Part shown: positions 1-10,664 of the stretch, one piece after another | Layout: the number at the start of each line of letters is the position of its first letter | How positions within the stretch are numbered: position 1 is the stretch's first letter | DNA from: Tribonema minus | Taxonomy: Eukaryota; Sar; Xanthophyceae; Tribonematales; Tribonemataceae | DNA length: 64,000 nucleotides | Assembly: GCA_017506865.1 (NCBI GenBank) | Contig: JAFCMP010000028.1 | Location: forward strand, 124,001-188,000 | Direction of reading: 5' to 3' | Notes under the pieces: generated by a model | The model's input: the letters and a program-made list of their open reading frames with translations, nothing else | Database searches by the model: none | What the model was told of the DNA's origin: nothing | Translations under genes and position numbers: made by a program

Positions 1-1697
1 CGCTTGGGCGCGATTGCAAGAGGGGTGTGTGTGTGTGGGTGTGTGGGTGGGGGTGATGCGTCATAGTGAAGCTGCCCTATCAGCGGCGCTGACAAAGGGC
101 GGCTGTGTACTGATATATATTCTCTCTCGGACATGTGTTGCGGAGCGGGGACTAAGACGGGGGTGTTCAGGGGGTTCGGCAGGCTGGAACACACCGCGAC
201 TGCGATACACACAGGCCAACTTCAAGTGTGCACGCCACAACGGGGGCGCACTTCAAGTGTACACTCCGCGCTGTGTGAAAGCTGTGGCACGTGGTGAAAA
301 AAAAGCGCGTGGCGCAGCGCAAACAGGGGGCCATCGACCCCCCAAAACCCCCCCAGTTATGGCGGCGCAAGAGGGGGTTGGGGTGTCTCCCGTGACATCA
401 ACGATCGCTGAATGGGGAGCGCTGGCAAAGGGGGGAAAGGCCCCCAGAGAATTGGCGAATAGAAGGCGGGGGAAGGGACCAAGGGGGTCCGGTGAAGGGG
501 GGGCAGCAAGGCGCAACTTCACTCTTGAAGTGCGGGACCCATAGGCACGAGCGGGGCACCATCTAACCGTGGCTGCGCGCATATACGCTGCAGCTCCTCA
601 GGGCAGCAGGGCGTGGCAGTTGCGCGTCGCACGTTACGCACGCACGTGTTGCGGCCGTAGCTCTGGTTGTAGCGCTGCCCTGCTGCCCGAGGTGGGGTAG
701 GGGGTCTTATCCCGGCTCACGCTGGTCATAAGCAGCGGCTTGCTCTGCCGCAGCCTGTGACACACACGCGGATTGTGTGCTGTTGAGTTTACGATGGCGG
801 ACAATCGTAGGGCAAGTGCAGCATTCGCCATGGGTGGCACATGAGCAGCGCATGGAAAGCGTTGCATGTCTCAGCAAGTGCGGTCTGCGACACATGCACA
901 AAATGTACTGTTTATAGATTCTCGCTGAGGGCGTGAAAAAGCCCACATGGTAGGCTACCAGACTTCACAAAGCCATGTGTTGTTTGAAAACTTGAAGAGA
1001 TGGGCCTGATCCCGTCCTGCCGCTACATGTGTGTGTGTGTGCGTGTGTGTGTGTGTGTGTGAGGACCGACGTGTTGACAGTGGTTCGCACTGCCTCTGTG
1101 GCACCTACTTCAGCTTGCCGCTGTTGCACCTACTTCAGCTTCGCGGCTTGGTGCTCAAACTGTGTTTTGACTAATAACAAATTATGCAGAGCAAGTTCGT
1201 GCATGTGTGTGCTTGCAGTAACTACATAAAAGCCACAATACTGAGCATCATCTGCACCCTGTGTTGTTGCGCGTGCACCCTAACTGCACAGCGTGTCGCG
1301 CACTTTGCATCAGTAGCCACTGACGCGTACCACGTACTTGAAGTTGGTTTTGCTCAAACGAATGTAAGGCGATCGTGTGCTTGGGAGATGCATGTACACC
1401 CAAGTACAGAAACAGTAATAGCAGCTACAACATCCCGCACGGGTGTGTGCCATCAGCAACAGCTCTACTGAGCATCACCAGCGCCATGCACTGTGCTGCG
1501 CACTGCCACACACCGCACACCTAGCATCACTTGCTGCTGAACCTTCCCCCGTGGCACAAGCATATACCGTCAGAACTATGCTGCACTTGTCACACACTGC
1601 CCACCAGCAGCACGAGTCACTGACACTCCTCCTGAACACACGCTCTTGTACGAGGCGCATGCGCGACACATCCAACATGAACTTCAACAGGAGAACT
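1..1697. other. Intergenic/3' flank, no gene recognised
   Basis: I see no convincing coding exon here. The stretch is rich in short repeats: G-runs in the first 60 bases, a (GT)n microsatellite at about 1027-1061, and a transposon-terminus fragment at about 914-947 (listed separately). The open frames present are composition-driven and do not resemble a known family. Part of 1475-1697 could be an extra 3' exon or the 3' UTR of the KH gene to its right, but nothing in the sequence decides this. Confidence 0.5.
914..947 (-). mobile_element. Solo copy of a transposon terminus
   Basis: The plus-strand text matches the element boundary seen at 17478-17506: an AT-rich start, CTCGCT, then GAGGGCG.GAAAAAGCCCA. 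The similarity stops soon after, so only a fragment remains. The same word occurs at about 14092-14120, 14866-14892 and 50129-50156. Confidence 0.55.
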
Positions 1698-1808
1698 TCA
1701 AGGGGTGCTGAGCATCACCTGCATCATGCGCTGCGCGCACGCCTTCTGCACGCGGTGCATCATCATGAACTTCAACAGCAAAAACTTCAAGGGGAAGCTG
1801 AGCATCAC
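1672..1808 (-). repeat. Tandem copies of the KH3 exon 3' edge
   Basis: A unit of about 92 bp (about 1672-1763 and 1764-1855) is repeated. Each contains the exon end encoding [15 protein letters not shown] followed by the same GT donor context (GCATCACCTGCATCATGCG on the plus strand). The right-hand copy is the real exon. The left-hand copy lies beyond its donor. Confidence 0.8.
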
Positions 1809-4800
1809 CTGCATCATGCGCTGCGCGCACGCCTCCTGCACGCGATGCATCATCATGTACTGCGCCGCGTGCGCCGCCGCTGCGCTGCCGGTGATGGTGA
1901 CCACCCTATCTGTGGTGCCCGGCAGCGCGTTGCCTCTGCGGCTGACGCTGATGCGCGCGCCGGTGATCATCTGCGTGCGGCAGCAAATAGATGGTGAAGA
2001 TGAGGTTGAAGTCTGAACTTCAAGGTGTTGCTGCAGGGGGCGCGCAAGCTTTGCTGCAGGGGCGCGCATTGCCGCTGCAGGTGACGCCGATGCGCGCGCC
2101 GGTGATCATCTGCGCGTATATCGACCAACAGATGTTGAAGATGAGATTGATATTTGAACTTGATGGTTTTTTTGCGGCAAGCGCGCGTCGCCTCTGCTAA
2201 TGCGCGCGCCGGCAATCGTCTGCGTATGCATCGCCAAATCGGCGTTAAATTTGAATTTAGGGTTGAAGTTTGAACTTGATAAGATGTTGCTGCAGGCAGC
2301 GTAGCGTACTTGCTGTTGAGGCTGACACTGTTGCGTGCCGGTGACCGTCTGCAACGGCATCATAGTGGTGAGGATCTTCAAATTCTTGAAGATGCAGTTG
2401 AGCTTCAGATGTCCACGGCCGGACAACGCGCTGGTGCTAAGATTGAATACTTGTTGACAGCATAAAACGCCTACGTGAACCGCCAATCAAGTCCAGTCCA
2501 GTGCTGCGACACCTTTCAATTACCCCTCCCCCCGCCCCCGCACGTGGTGTAACTGTTTTGGGCACACATCAACTGCAGCGTTTTCACATGAACGTCAATA
2601 AAGGGGTCATGCTCAGTCTATGTGCTCAGCCAAACTCTCATCATCACCTGGCACTATGATACGGCACCTCCACCTCAATCTCAACCCGTCATTGCCACCT
2701 AGCTCTGTGTGTGCGGGTGCACTTGGACATGAGTACTCTCAATGCATTTCAGCTACAGAAAACTGTGTGTGTTCTATAAAGTACTTCATTGGTATGCAGT
2801 AGAAAGCGCAGTCCATCCCCTTAAGCGCTGCTTCAGACAGCGCAAAGATGCCCCACTCGTGCGACTCATGCTCCTCTGCCATGGCATCGATGATAGTGCT
2901 GACTTCACCGTCAATCGCACCACAGGAACCAAATCCCAAAGCGGCAAATACATAGCAATTCGCGCCAAAGCGACGCGAGTACTTGATGGTTCTTTTGTGA
3001 AAGTACTGCAGGTAGACCGGACCTTGATCAGCCACTCACTGCTACCAGTTCTTTGAAAATACTGCAAGTACTCCTAACTGTTAATCAGCGCCATCACTTT
3101 TCTGCTGTGCACCACATCGACTTCAACGCATACTTCAACTGATCCTCACCTGCAGCTCGTTCACCGTCACGCCCCCCCTGCCCAGGATCACCCCTATCAG
3201 CGCGTCCGGAATGGACACCATGATGGTGGTGGCAACCGCCGACACATCGGGGTGCTGCACCATGGGCATAGGCATCTGCGGCACCACCGGCGCCAGCACA
3301 GGCATGCCTACCATCATACCCCCCCCCGGGTAGTACCCGACCGGCGCCGCGGGGGTCACCAGGTGCTGCTGCTGCTGCTGCTGCGCCGCCACGTGCTGCT
3401 GCAGCGTCGCGGCCTGCTGCTGCTGCAAGTGCAGCGCTGCCGCCGCCGCCTGCTGCTGCCGGTCCAGCACGTGGTGCCCCGCTAGCAGCGACGGGTGCTG
3501 CAGCAGCGGCGCCGCCGCCGCCGCAGACATGAGGTGCTGCGGGTGCGCCGCCGCCTGCTGCACGGGCAGCTCTAGCACGTGCTGCGGCGGCACGTGGTGA
3601 TGCAGCGTGGGGGACTGGTGCATGGTCAGCGGCGCCGCCGATGCCACTGTTGTGTACACGTGCTGGTGCAGGTGGTGGTGGGAGGGGTGCTGCGGCGGCG
3701 AGTGCAGCAGCATTGCGTGCTGCTGCTGCTGCTGCTGCGGCGGCAGCGCTTTCGGGGCCGCCAGCATGTGCTGCTGCTGCTGCTCGAACGCAAAGTGCTG
3801 CTGGTGCTGGTGGTGGTGCTGCGGCAGCGGCTTCTCCTGCTGGTGCAGCTCGAACGAGTGCAGCGCCTGCGGCTCCTGCATCTGCTGCTGCTGCTTGATC
3901 GAGGAGCGCTGCTGCTGCTGGTCCATTGCTGAGCGCTGCTGCTGGTCCAGTGTCGAGCGCTGCTGTGGCAGCAGCACAGGCAGCGGCGGCGTCGACAGCG
4001 GCGGCCTGTGTGTGCCCTGCGCGGTGCCGAGCTGAGCACTGCCGTGCGATGGGCCTGCGGCAGAGCCTGAGCATAGCAGCAGGGTAAGTATGCTGTCCCG
4101 CCCATCATGTTTCATTACTGCATGCGGTGTCAAGATTTTGAAAAGTGCGTTGTCAAGGAGTTGCGAGGGCGCTCAGAAATTGAGTTTTGAGGTGGTTTGA
4201 TCTGACTGACGTACACCGACGAACTAGGTGAGGCACCATTGTGAACTACTGATGAACTAAGACATACTGTCATGAATCCTGCTGTGCATGCAGTAGGCCT
4301 GCGGCAATGGCGTGCCATTGTGAGCACGTTGTATTGTTGTGAACTAGGCGATGTAATGTCGTGAACCAGCGGCGTAGAGTCATGGACTCCAGCGGTAGCC
4401 TGAGCAATGGCTGCTTTGCAACGGTCCCGCAGCAGCAGGGATCATGCATCCGCGTTGACCATTGCGCGTGCCCGTGGTGCTGAGCAGTTACAAGCCTTAC
4501 AGTTGTCTTTTGAACTCAAGTGGTGTATCTGGACTTGAGCTTCCCATGTGGTGGCCCTGCACATCAATTCAACCTTCAAAACTGCAATTACGCTGCCTGC
4601 CCCGAGCCCCAAAACACGCACACGCACGAATCAAAAACAAGAAGCACCACGCACCCGGGCTTATCGTGTGCTCCCCCTCCACCCCCCCCCCTACCCACGT
4701 CGCCACATCTGCAAGCTCCTGCGACTGCTGCTGCTGCTGCTGGGCCGCAGAGGAGGGCGCGCCGGCGGCGGGAGCATCGCCCTGTTGAAGTTGCGGCGGG

Positions 4801-7800
4801 TCGACGCTCAGGTTGAGGTAGCGCGACATGGCGGGCTCGCGCCTCAGCACATCCAGCAGCATGTCGATGCACAGGCGGCACGCGCCTAGCGCGCCGTGAA
4901 TCGTCATAACGCGCTCCGCAGAGGCCGGGTTGCGCTTGTGGCTGAGGCTCACGCGCGCGCCGCTGGCCGAGCTCAGCGCCTGTGATTGGCGGGGAACCGG
5001 CCAATGAGATCAATTCGGTGTGTGTGAGAAGGTGCCAGTGATATCAGTGCATTGCTGATGTAAGGAGGTGCAAACGCGGTGCGCGCAGCTGGCAGAGGAG
5101 TTCAGCGCCTGTGATTGGTGGAGAACCGGCCAATGAGATCAGTGCGTTGCTGTGTGGGGTGCAAATGCCGGCGCCTGATTGGTGGGGAGCAGCCAATGAG
5201 ATTCGTGCGTTGCTGTGTGAGGCAAATGAGGCAGAGTTTGGCGCCTGTGATTGGTGAGGGACCGGCCAATGAGGTCAGTGCAAACACGCCGCGCACAGCT
5301 GGCGAAGATCGGCGCCTGTGATTGGTGGAAAGCCGGCCAATGAGATCAGTGCGTTGCTGTGTGAGAAAGTGCAGATGCGGCAGAGTTCGGTGCCTGTGAT
5401 TGGCGGAGAACCAGCATTGAGATCCGTGCGATGCTGTGTGGGGAGGTGCAAACGCGGCACAGCTGGCAGAATTCGGTGCCTGTGATTGGCGGACAGCCGA
5501 CCCATGAGATCAGTGCGTTGTGAGCAGGTACAATCCAGCCCCTGCCGTTGGTGGGGGACCAGCCAATCAGATCAGGGTATTGCTAGGCGCGCACAGCCCA
5601 GCCCCTGCCATTGGTGGGGGACCAGTCAATCAGACAAGGGTTTTGCACAGAAAGGGTGGCTTCCCTTCTGGCTAAAAAATAAGTGTTGCAAGCTTACCAC
5701 CTGAATTGTACGAGCGAGGCCGACAAGTGCCTAGTGACGCCCCATTTATTTCAACCCTAACCCTGCCCTCGCCCCAACATCAACACTTTGTCTTCTTTGC
5801 CGCCAACTTCAGCGCTGTTATGCAGCAGCTGGCGCAGCTCGCTCCAGCCTGCCAGCAGCAAGCTGTCTCTCGCAATGTATATGTACAGGTTCTTGCGCTT
5901 GCACTGTTTTAGCTGACAGTACTTTCGCACTTGCACATGCGTGCGCGCCCTTGGTGCATCTGGTTGAGCACTGATGGGCACATGAACAGGCGCAATAAGG
6001 AGCACTGGTGCCTGAACACCGGGCACCCACACATAGAGGCTGAGACTGGGTACTGACCTGCATGCCTGAGCTCGGAATCGCAAAGCCTCGATGAGCACTG
6101 ACCATCCACGCCTGAGCACTGCGTACCAATCCAACTGCCTGAATCTGAGCACTGACCTTCCACGCCTGAGCACTGGGCATTGAAACCAAGCCTTGCTGGG
6201 CACTGACCTGCATGCCTGAGCACTGCACAACAGAGCCCTGCTGAGCACTGTCTTTCCACGTGCCTGAGCACTGCCCACCACATCAAGGCCCAGACTGAGC
6301 ACTGACTGTCCACGCGCCTGAGCGCTGCGCACTAGACGCAATCAGCGTTGACCATCCATGCATGCCTGAGCCAGCATATACCTAACAGGAGCCCCCCCCC
6401 TCGCCTTACCCCCCTATCCCTCCTTATCCTCCCCGAAGCGTCAAGTCGACCTCTGACGCCAGAACCACTGACCTCACAGCGCATCACAACACTGGCGCGG
6501 CCCACCTCACTGAGCACTGACTCACCTGCACGCCGGAGCCGCGCCAGCCTATGACGAGGCCCCCCGCGGCGGCGGGTATGAGGAGTCGCTGCGTGATCTC
6601 ACTGAGCACTGACTACCTACACGTTGAGCACCGACTCACCTGCACGCCGGAGCCGCGCCAGCCTATGACGAGGCCCCCCGCGGCGGCAGGTATGAGGAGT
6701 CGCTGCGTGATCTCCTGCTCGTTGAGCGCTGCTGCAATGGCCAGGGGTGCGGGCTCGGTGGCGTCACGGTCACGCGCATGGTCGTGCACCGTGTGAAGCA
6801 CCAGGGCCACGGCCATCTTGACGGGGGCCGCGTCGCCGCTAATCAGCACCACGCGATCCTGAGGGACAGGGGGTGGGTGGGTGGGGGGCAGAGAGTGCGG
6901 TATTCAGCAAGTTGTGGTGGAAGATTGAGTAGTGCGCTTGTAGGTGGTTGAGGTAAAGAGGACGGGTAGGGGGTTTCCACGGGCGTCGTGGCCGAGCACC
7001 GTGTGAAGCATCAGGGCCACCGCCATCTTGACGGGGGCCGCTCGCCGCTCATCATCAGCACCATGCGGTCCTGGCAAGTCAAGTGCGGAATCACTTGTAG
7101 CAGTGTATGGTCTTTCAGAGGATACATGAGGCTTGTCAGCACCGCGCGGTCCTGGGGGATGAGGGGGCGCAGTGTTAAGCACGTTGTGGAAGATTTGTTG
7201 AAACAGTTTGATGGTTGTGGTGTTGAGGGGGGGGGGGGGGGGGGGGGGCTTTGACGGGCGCTGCGTCGCCGCTTTGCGCAGTCTTGCGGGACAGGGGGCG
7301 CAGTGGGGCGAAGGCAGGGTGCGGTCTTCGGGAGAAGCCCTGTAGCCTGCTTCCAGGGGCGGCGAAAGAGAGTGCGTTGCGAAGCACGTGGGTGAAGATT
7401 GTGTAGTGTATGTTGATGGCTGTGGTATTGAGGGGGGGAGGGGGGAGGCTGCACACTGTGCATAGAGGATAGAGACAGAGCGACGGCCACTCAACAGGTG
7501 TTATGGGCAACATTGCTTGGCTGCTTATTAGCAACACATGCTTGTGGGCCATCAACCCGCAAGCGACCGAAGGAACGGCGCGGCGGCGCGGAAAGAAAGT
7601 GGTCAAGTTAATTACACATCGAGGGACTTCTTTTGAAAGGTTACTTGATGACGTCAAGGGAATGGGGAACGCGTTTGAAGTTGGCTTTCAGTTGGCGCGT
7701 AAGCAGGCATCTCTATTTTTACTGTGCTCAGCAGCAAGGCCCGACCGGCTTCTCATCGCCACTGATGATGAGAGCATTGCTCAGCATTCACCAGGCCTAC

Positions 7801-9143
7801 CCAGCCTGATCTTCTAGGTCTGTGTGCAAGCACCTTGTCTGCTTTTAAGATGCGTTTTGTGGAAAAGCACATGCAGTCCATCCGTAGCTCCGCTCGGCAC
7901 TTATATGGCATAAACCCGCCAGTTACTGCAGCAACTAAGGCAGTCATCAAGCTGCACCTACTTTTAAGTACCTAGTACATGACTGTAGTCTAGGTGCCCT
8001 CGAGTTCACACGATATTGGCGCATTGCAGTCAAGCCATACCCTCTTGGCACGCCCAGCACCCTAACCTGAGCGCTGCTGCGCTGTGCACTCACTCACCAG
8101 TATCCCAGGCAGGCATGCGGACGAAGACACATTGACCAATGCGCCCGTCTGCGCTTGGAGGCTCTGTATAGTAGCACCGGCTTTGCCGATCAGGCCTCCC
8201 GCCATGTTATTGGATACAAGCAGTTTGATGGCACACGCAGGTTGCCCTCTGGAACCGCCTGTGGTTTGGTTCGGGTGCGGCAGCGAAGGTTAGGGATATT
8301 GATGTTCTCGTGTGAAACACAATGATGAGTGCATTCAGCTCACGTTATTTTCCAGTAGGTACTTGGCAACGCAGGGGTGTCGCACTGCGCTGCCATTTAC
8401 TACCTGAGTTTTCAACTCCAACTGCATGGACGAGCACTTGGGAGCACTTTGCTTATGGATGCATTAGTACTGTAGTGGTCTCCATCGCGCGGGATGCCTT
8501 TAGTGCTGGCGAATGTGTCTGAGCATCTGCCACAGTGGTTCATCTCCGGGACTTGAGCTAGCTGCCTGGAATGCCACGTTGCACCCTCGATGAGTATATA
8601 CAATTTTAGTGCGACCACAACTTCTGGCAGGCCATCACTTGCAGTGCTCAGCCATGAGCACTTGAACATGGAGTGGTGAACAGCACAAGCCGCGCTTTCT
8701 TCAGCACCACCTGTGCTGCTGTTGCTGAGTGCTGCTGTGCAAGTCACTGAGCGCTGACTGCATTGCCGCTGCGCCTTGCCACCATTGGCCGAGCACCGAC
8801 TTGCATTGCCGGTGAGCACTGCCCTGCAATCATCTGAGCGCTGACTTGAATTGCGACTAAGCACTGCCATCAGTATCAGCCTACGCACTGACGAATGCTG
8901 ACGCACGGGCATGTAGGCGACAGCCCGCTTGTGCACGCTGTTGAACGCAAAGCTCCCCAGCTGAGTGTGTACTGGTTGAGCACATCGCACACGTGGCACC
9001 AGGCACAACGAACACCCTGATGCACATCAACACACGCGACCACTGCCCCTATTACTGTGGCCCACGCAGTCCTGTACTGCCAGACCCTCTGCATCACACA
9101 GCGATGCGCACACAACCCCAGTGCACAACAGCACCTGACGCGC

Positions 9144-9175
<32 letters not shown>

Positions 9176-10664
9176 TCACCGCAACACAAGGCCAGATGAC
9201 TCAGACTCACCCAGAGAGTCACCCGCCGCCTCCTTGGACGAGGGGCCTTCGGAGCCGAAACCGCCCCCGCCAAGCCACCCGCTGCCGCCGTGCGCAGGTC
9301 CGCGCCCCGCCAGCGACAGCTCCGGCGAATAAGTCGTCGCGCTGCTGCTGCTGCTGAGTGCTGCCGCCGCTGCGCCGCTGCTGCCGCCGAGCATGGCGGC
9401 AGTGCTGCCGAGCGCCGCCACGAACTGGGGCGGCGACGCCGCGCCGCCGCCGCCGCCGGCGCTCGCCGGCAGCAGCTGCCCCCTTGTAGGGGGCCCCAGA
9501 GAGAGCTGAGCACTGACAGCAGCAGCCAGGTCGGCGGCGTCGCCGGCATCGCCGCCGCCGCCGCCGCCACTGCGCATGAACGAATCATGCTGGTGGAAGT
9601 GCGCCGCCGCGACGCGCGCCGCGGCGGCAGCGGCGGCGTCGGCACCGTAGTCTGCGCCGCCGCCGCCGCCAGGAGTGTGCGAAAAGCCGCTGTGTTGGTG
9701 CGCGTGATCCGTGGAGTGCGCGTCATCGGAGTCAGCGCCCGCGGCACCGTGTCGAGCGCTGTTGCGGCGTGTGCGCCGTGACGCTGCTGCGCTGCCGCCG
9801 CCGCTGCTGCTGCTGCCGCCGTGCGGGAACGCCTGCGGCATGGGGGGGGGGGGTCATGGGCATTAGTGCTACGCGCAGTGCGTGCAGAGCTGTGTGAGGC
9901 TGGTGCAGCTGAGGCATGGTAGGTAGGTATGTGTGCTGAGGTATGGTATGTATGTAAAGATGCTGAAGCAGGGGTATGGAAGGCGCCGGCCTAGAGCGAG
10001 CAGTGCGCATAGGGCTTGCAAGCCAGCTGCGGACGAACGACGCTGCGGCGATCCCTGCTGCGGAGGACTGTGTGATGCGCAGCAATGGAATGGATGAGCA
10101 CAGCACTAGCCGCAGCAGCTATGGAGCCTGCCTGAATGGCAGCGGCGCGCGGCTGCATAGTACCCCTCATGGCAAGGCCGCAGCGCTGCCCCGCAGGCAT
10201 GGAATTGACAAGAGTGCTCACCGCTCAGCGCATACATGCCCGTACATACCTTAACTAAGTAGGCTCAGCACTCAGCGCACACATCTGCATGGTCAGTGCC
10301 GAATGGGCAGTGCGCGCCAGCAGAGGCAGCAGCGCTCAGCTCCGCTCCAATGCGCGTATGACTGCATGAGATCGCCGTCACACCATGCAGTGAGATCGCC
10401 GTCACACCATGCAGTCATACCTACATGCCCCCTATTGCTGCAGACGACAGACGACAGCGATTCGGCCTTCAACAGCGTTGTGAGTACAAGCACTGGCATC
10501 CAAGCCTACCTGCCTCATGATGTGGCACCTCTCATCCGCTCTAGTCAGCACTCTACAACACAACCACAAGCACTCACCGAAGCGCCCATAACCCCCAGGT
10601 TCATCGAGGGGCTATCCGAATCCGACCACTGCTGCACGCCGCCGCCGCCGCTACTTGCCGCCAT
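1698..10664 (-). CDS. Three-KH-domain RNA-binding protein (Nova/PCBP-like), multi-exon
   Basis: Single-stranded RNA-binding protein with three KH domains, the Nova/poly(C)-binding architecture. Exons I can place on the minus strand: 10664-10578 (start [12 protein letters not shown]), 9832-9211 (Ala/Gly/Ser/His-rich), 8258-8098 (KH1, loop [11 protein letters not shown]), 6858-6640 (end of KH1 with DRVVLISG; start of KH2, loop [12 protein letters not shown]), 4979-about 4695 (end of KH2, then Gln-rich), about 4030-3150 (Gln/His/Ala linker, then KH3 loop [15 protein letters not shown]) and 1970-1809 or 1698 (KH3 end, [12 protein letters not shown] then DRVVTITG). Phases match at every junction from exon 1 to exon 5 and at 3150/1970. 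The 4695/4030 junction is uncertain. The GT after 1809 may be a donor to an unseen exon, or the frame reads on to a stop at 1698. Nova proteins also end just after KH3. A role in splicing or mRNA control is inferred from family only. Confidence 0.9.
1995..2350 (-). repeat. Decayed copies of the KH3 exon 5' edge and acceptor
   Basis: Upstream of the KH3 exon, the plus-strand word GCGCGCCGGTGATCATCTGCG (acceptor plus ITGARI codons, real copy near 1955-1976) recurs at about 2094-2115. More decayed forms occur at about 2201-2225 and 2331-2352. Flanking GATGTTGAAGATGAGATTGA-like intron text recurs as well. Each copy keeps a CAG-like acceptor but has lost the reading frame. Confidence 0.7.
4980..5640. 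repeat. Minisatellite of about nine units containing the KH2 acceptor
   Basis: A unit of 54-130 bp, most often about 72 bp, is repeated from the acceptor of the exon at 4979 into the intron. Each unit carries GCGCCTGTGATTGG.GG, then GGCCAATGAGATCAGTGCG. On the minus strand this is CCAATCACAG followed by GCGC, the exact acceptor and first exon bases. Each unit therefore also has an ATTGG/CCAAT inverted pair about 15 bases apart. Confidence 0.85.
6000..6350. repeat. GAGCACTG minisatellite in KH intron
   Basis: About ten spaced occurrences of GCCTGAGCACTG with variable spacers such as ACCTTCCAC, TGACCTGCAT and ACTGTCCACG. It is a degenerate tandem array lying downstream of the exon ending at 6640. 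Its units resemble the post-donor intron text. Confidence 0.7.
6511..6606 (-). repeat. Partial duplicate of the KH2 exon 3' half
   Basis: This segment is nearly identical to 6631-6717, the coding end of the exon ([16 protein letters not shown] region) with its GTGAGT donor. It lies just past the real donor in the intron. The copy is shifted by about 120 bp and still carries a donor, so it is a potential alternative 5' splice site. Confidence 0.8.
6865..7445 (-). repeat. Tandem decayed copies of KH1-end exon plus flanking intron
   Basis: The acceptor and first 70 bases of the exon beginning at 6858 recur at 6985-7072 (frame broken, [10 protein letters not shown] readable), 7130-7160 and 7248-7293. 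They are separated by related intron text (GTGGTGGAAGATTG... and TTGATGGTTGTGGTGTTGAG). The unit is roughly 200 bp and ends with a 20-base G-run near 7228-7248. Confidence 0.75.
9143..9178. repeat. (CA)n microsatellite in KH intron
   Basis: CA dinucleotide tract with two interruptions. It lies just downstream of the donor of the KH exon ending at 9211, on the transcribed minus strand as (TG)n. Confidence 0.8.

Noticed and set aside
14-544. Open plus-strand frame of 176 residues
   Set aside because: Composition-driven, G-rich sequence with no family resemblance or splice context.
3094-4074. Long Ala-rich minus-strand frame
   Set aside because: It is a frame-shifted shadow of the Gln/His-rich KH linker: CAG repeats read as GCA. 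Only the other frame runs into the KH3 domain.
4980-5640. CRISPR-like array
   Set aside because: Spacing is irregular, the 'spacers' are related to one another, and the units copy a splice acceptor. The sequence is eukaryotic nuclear DNA.
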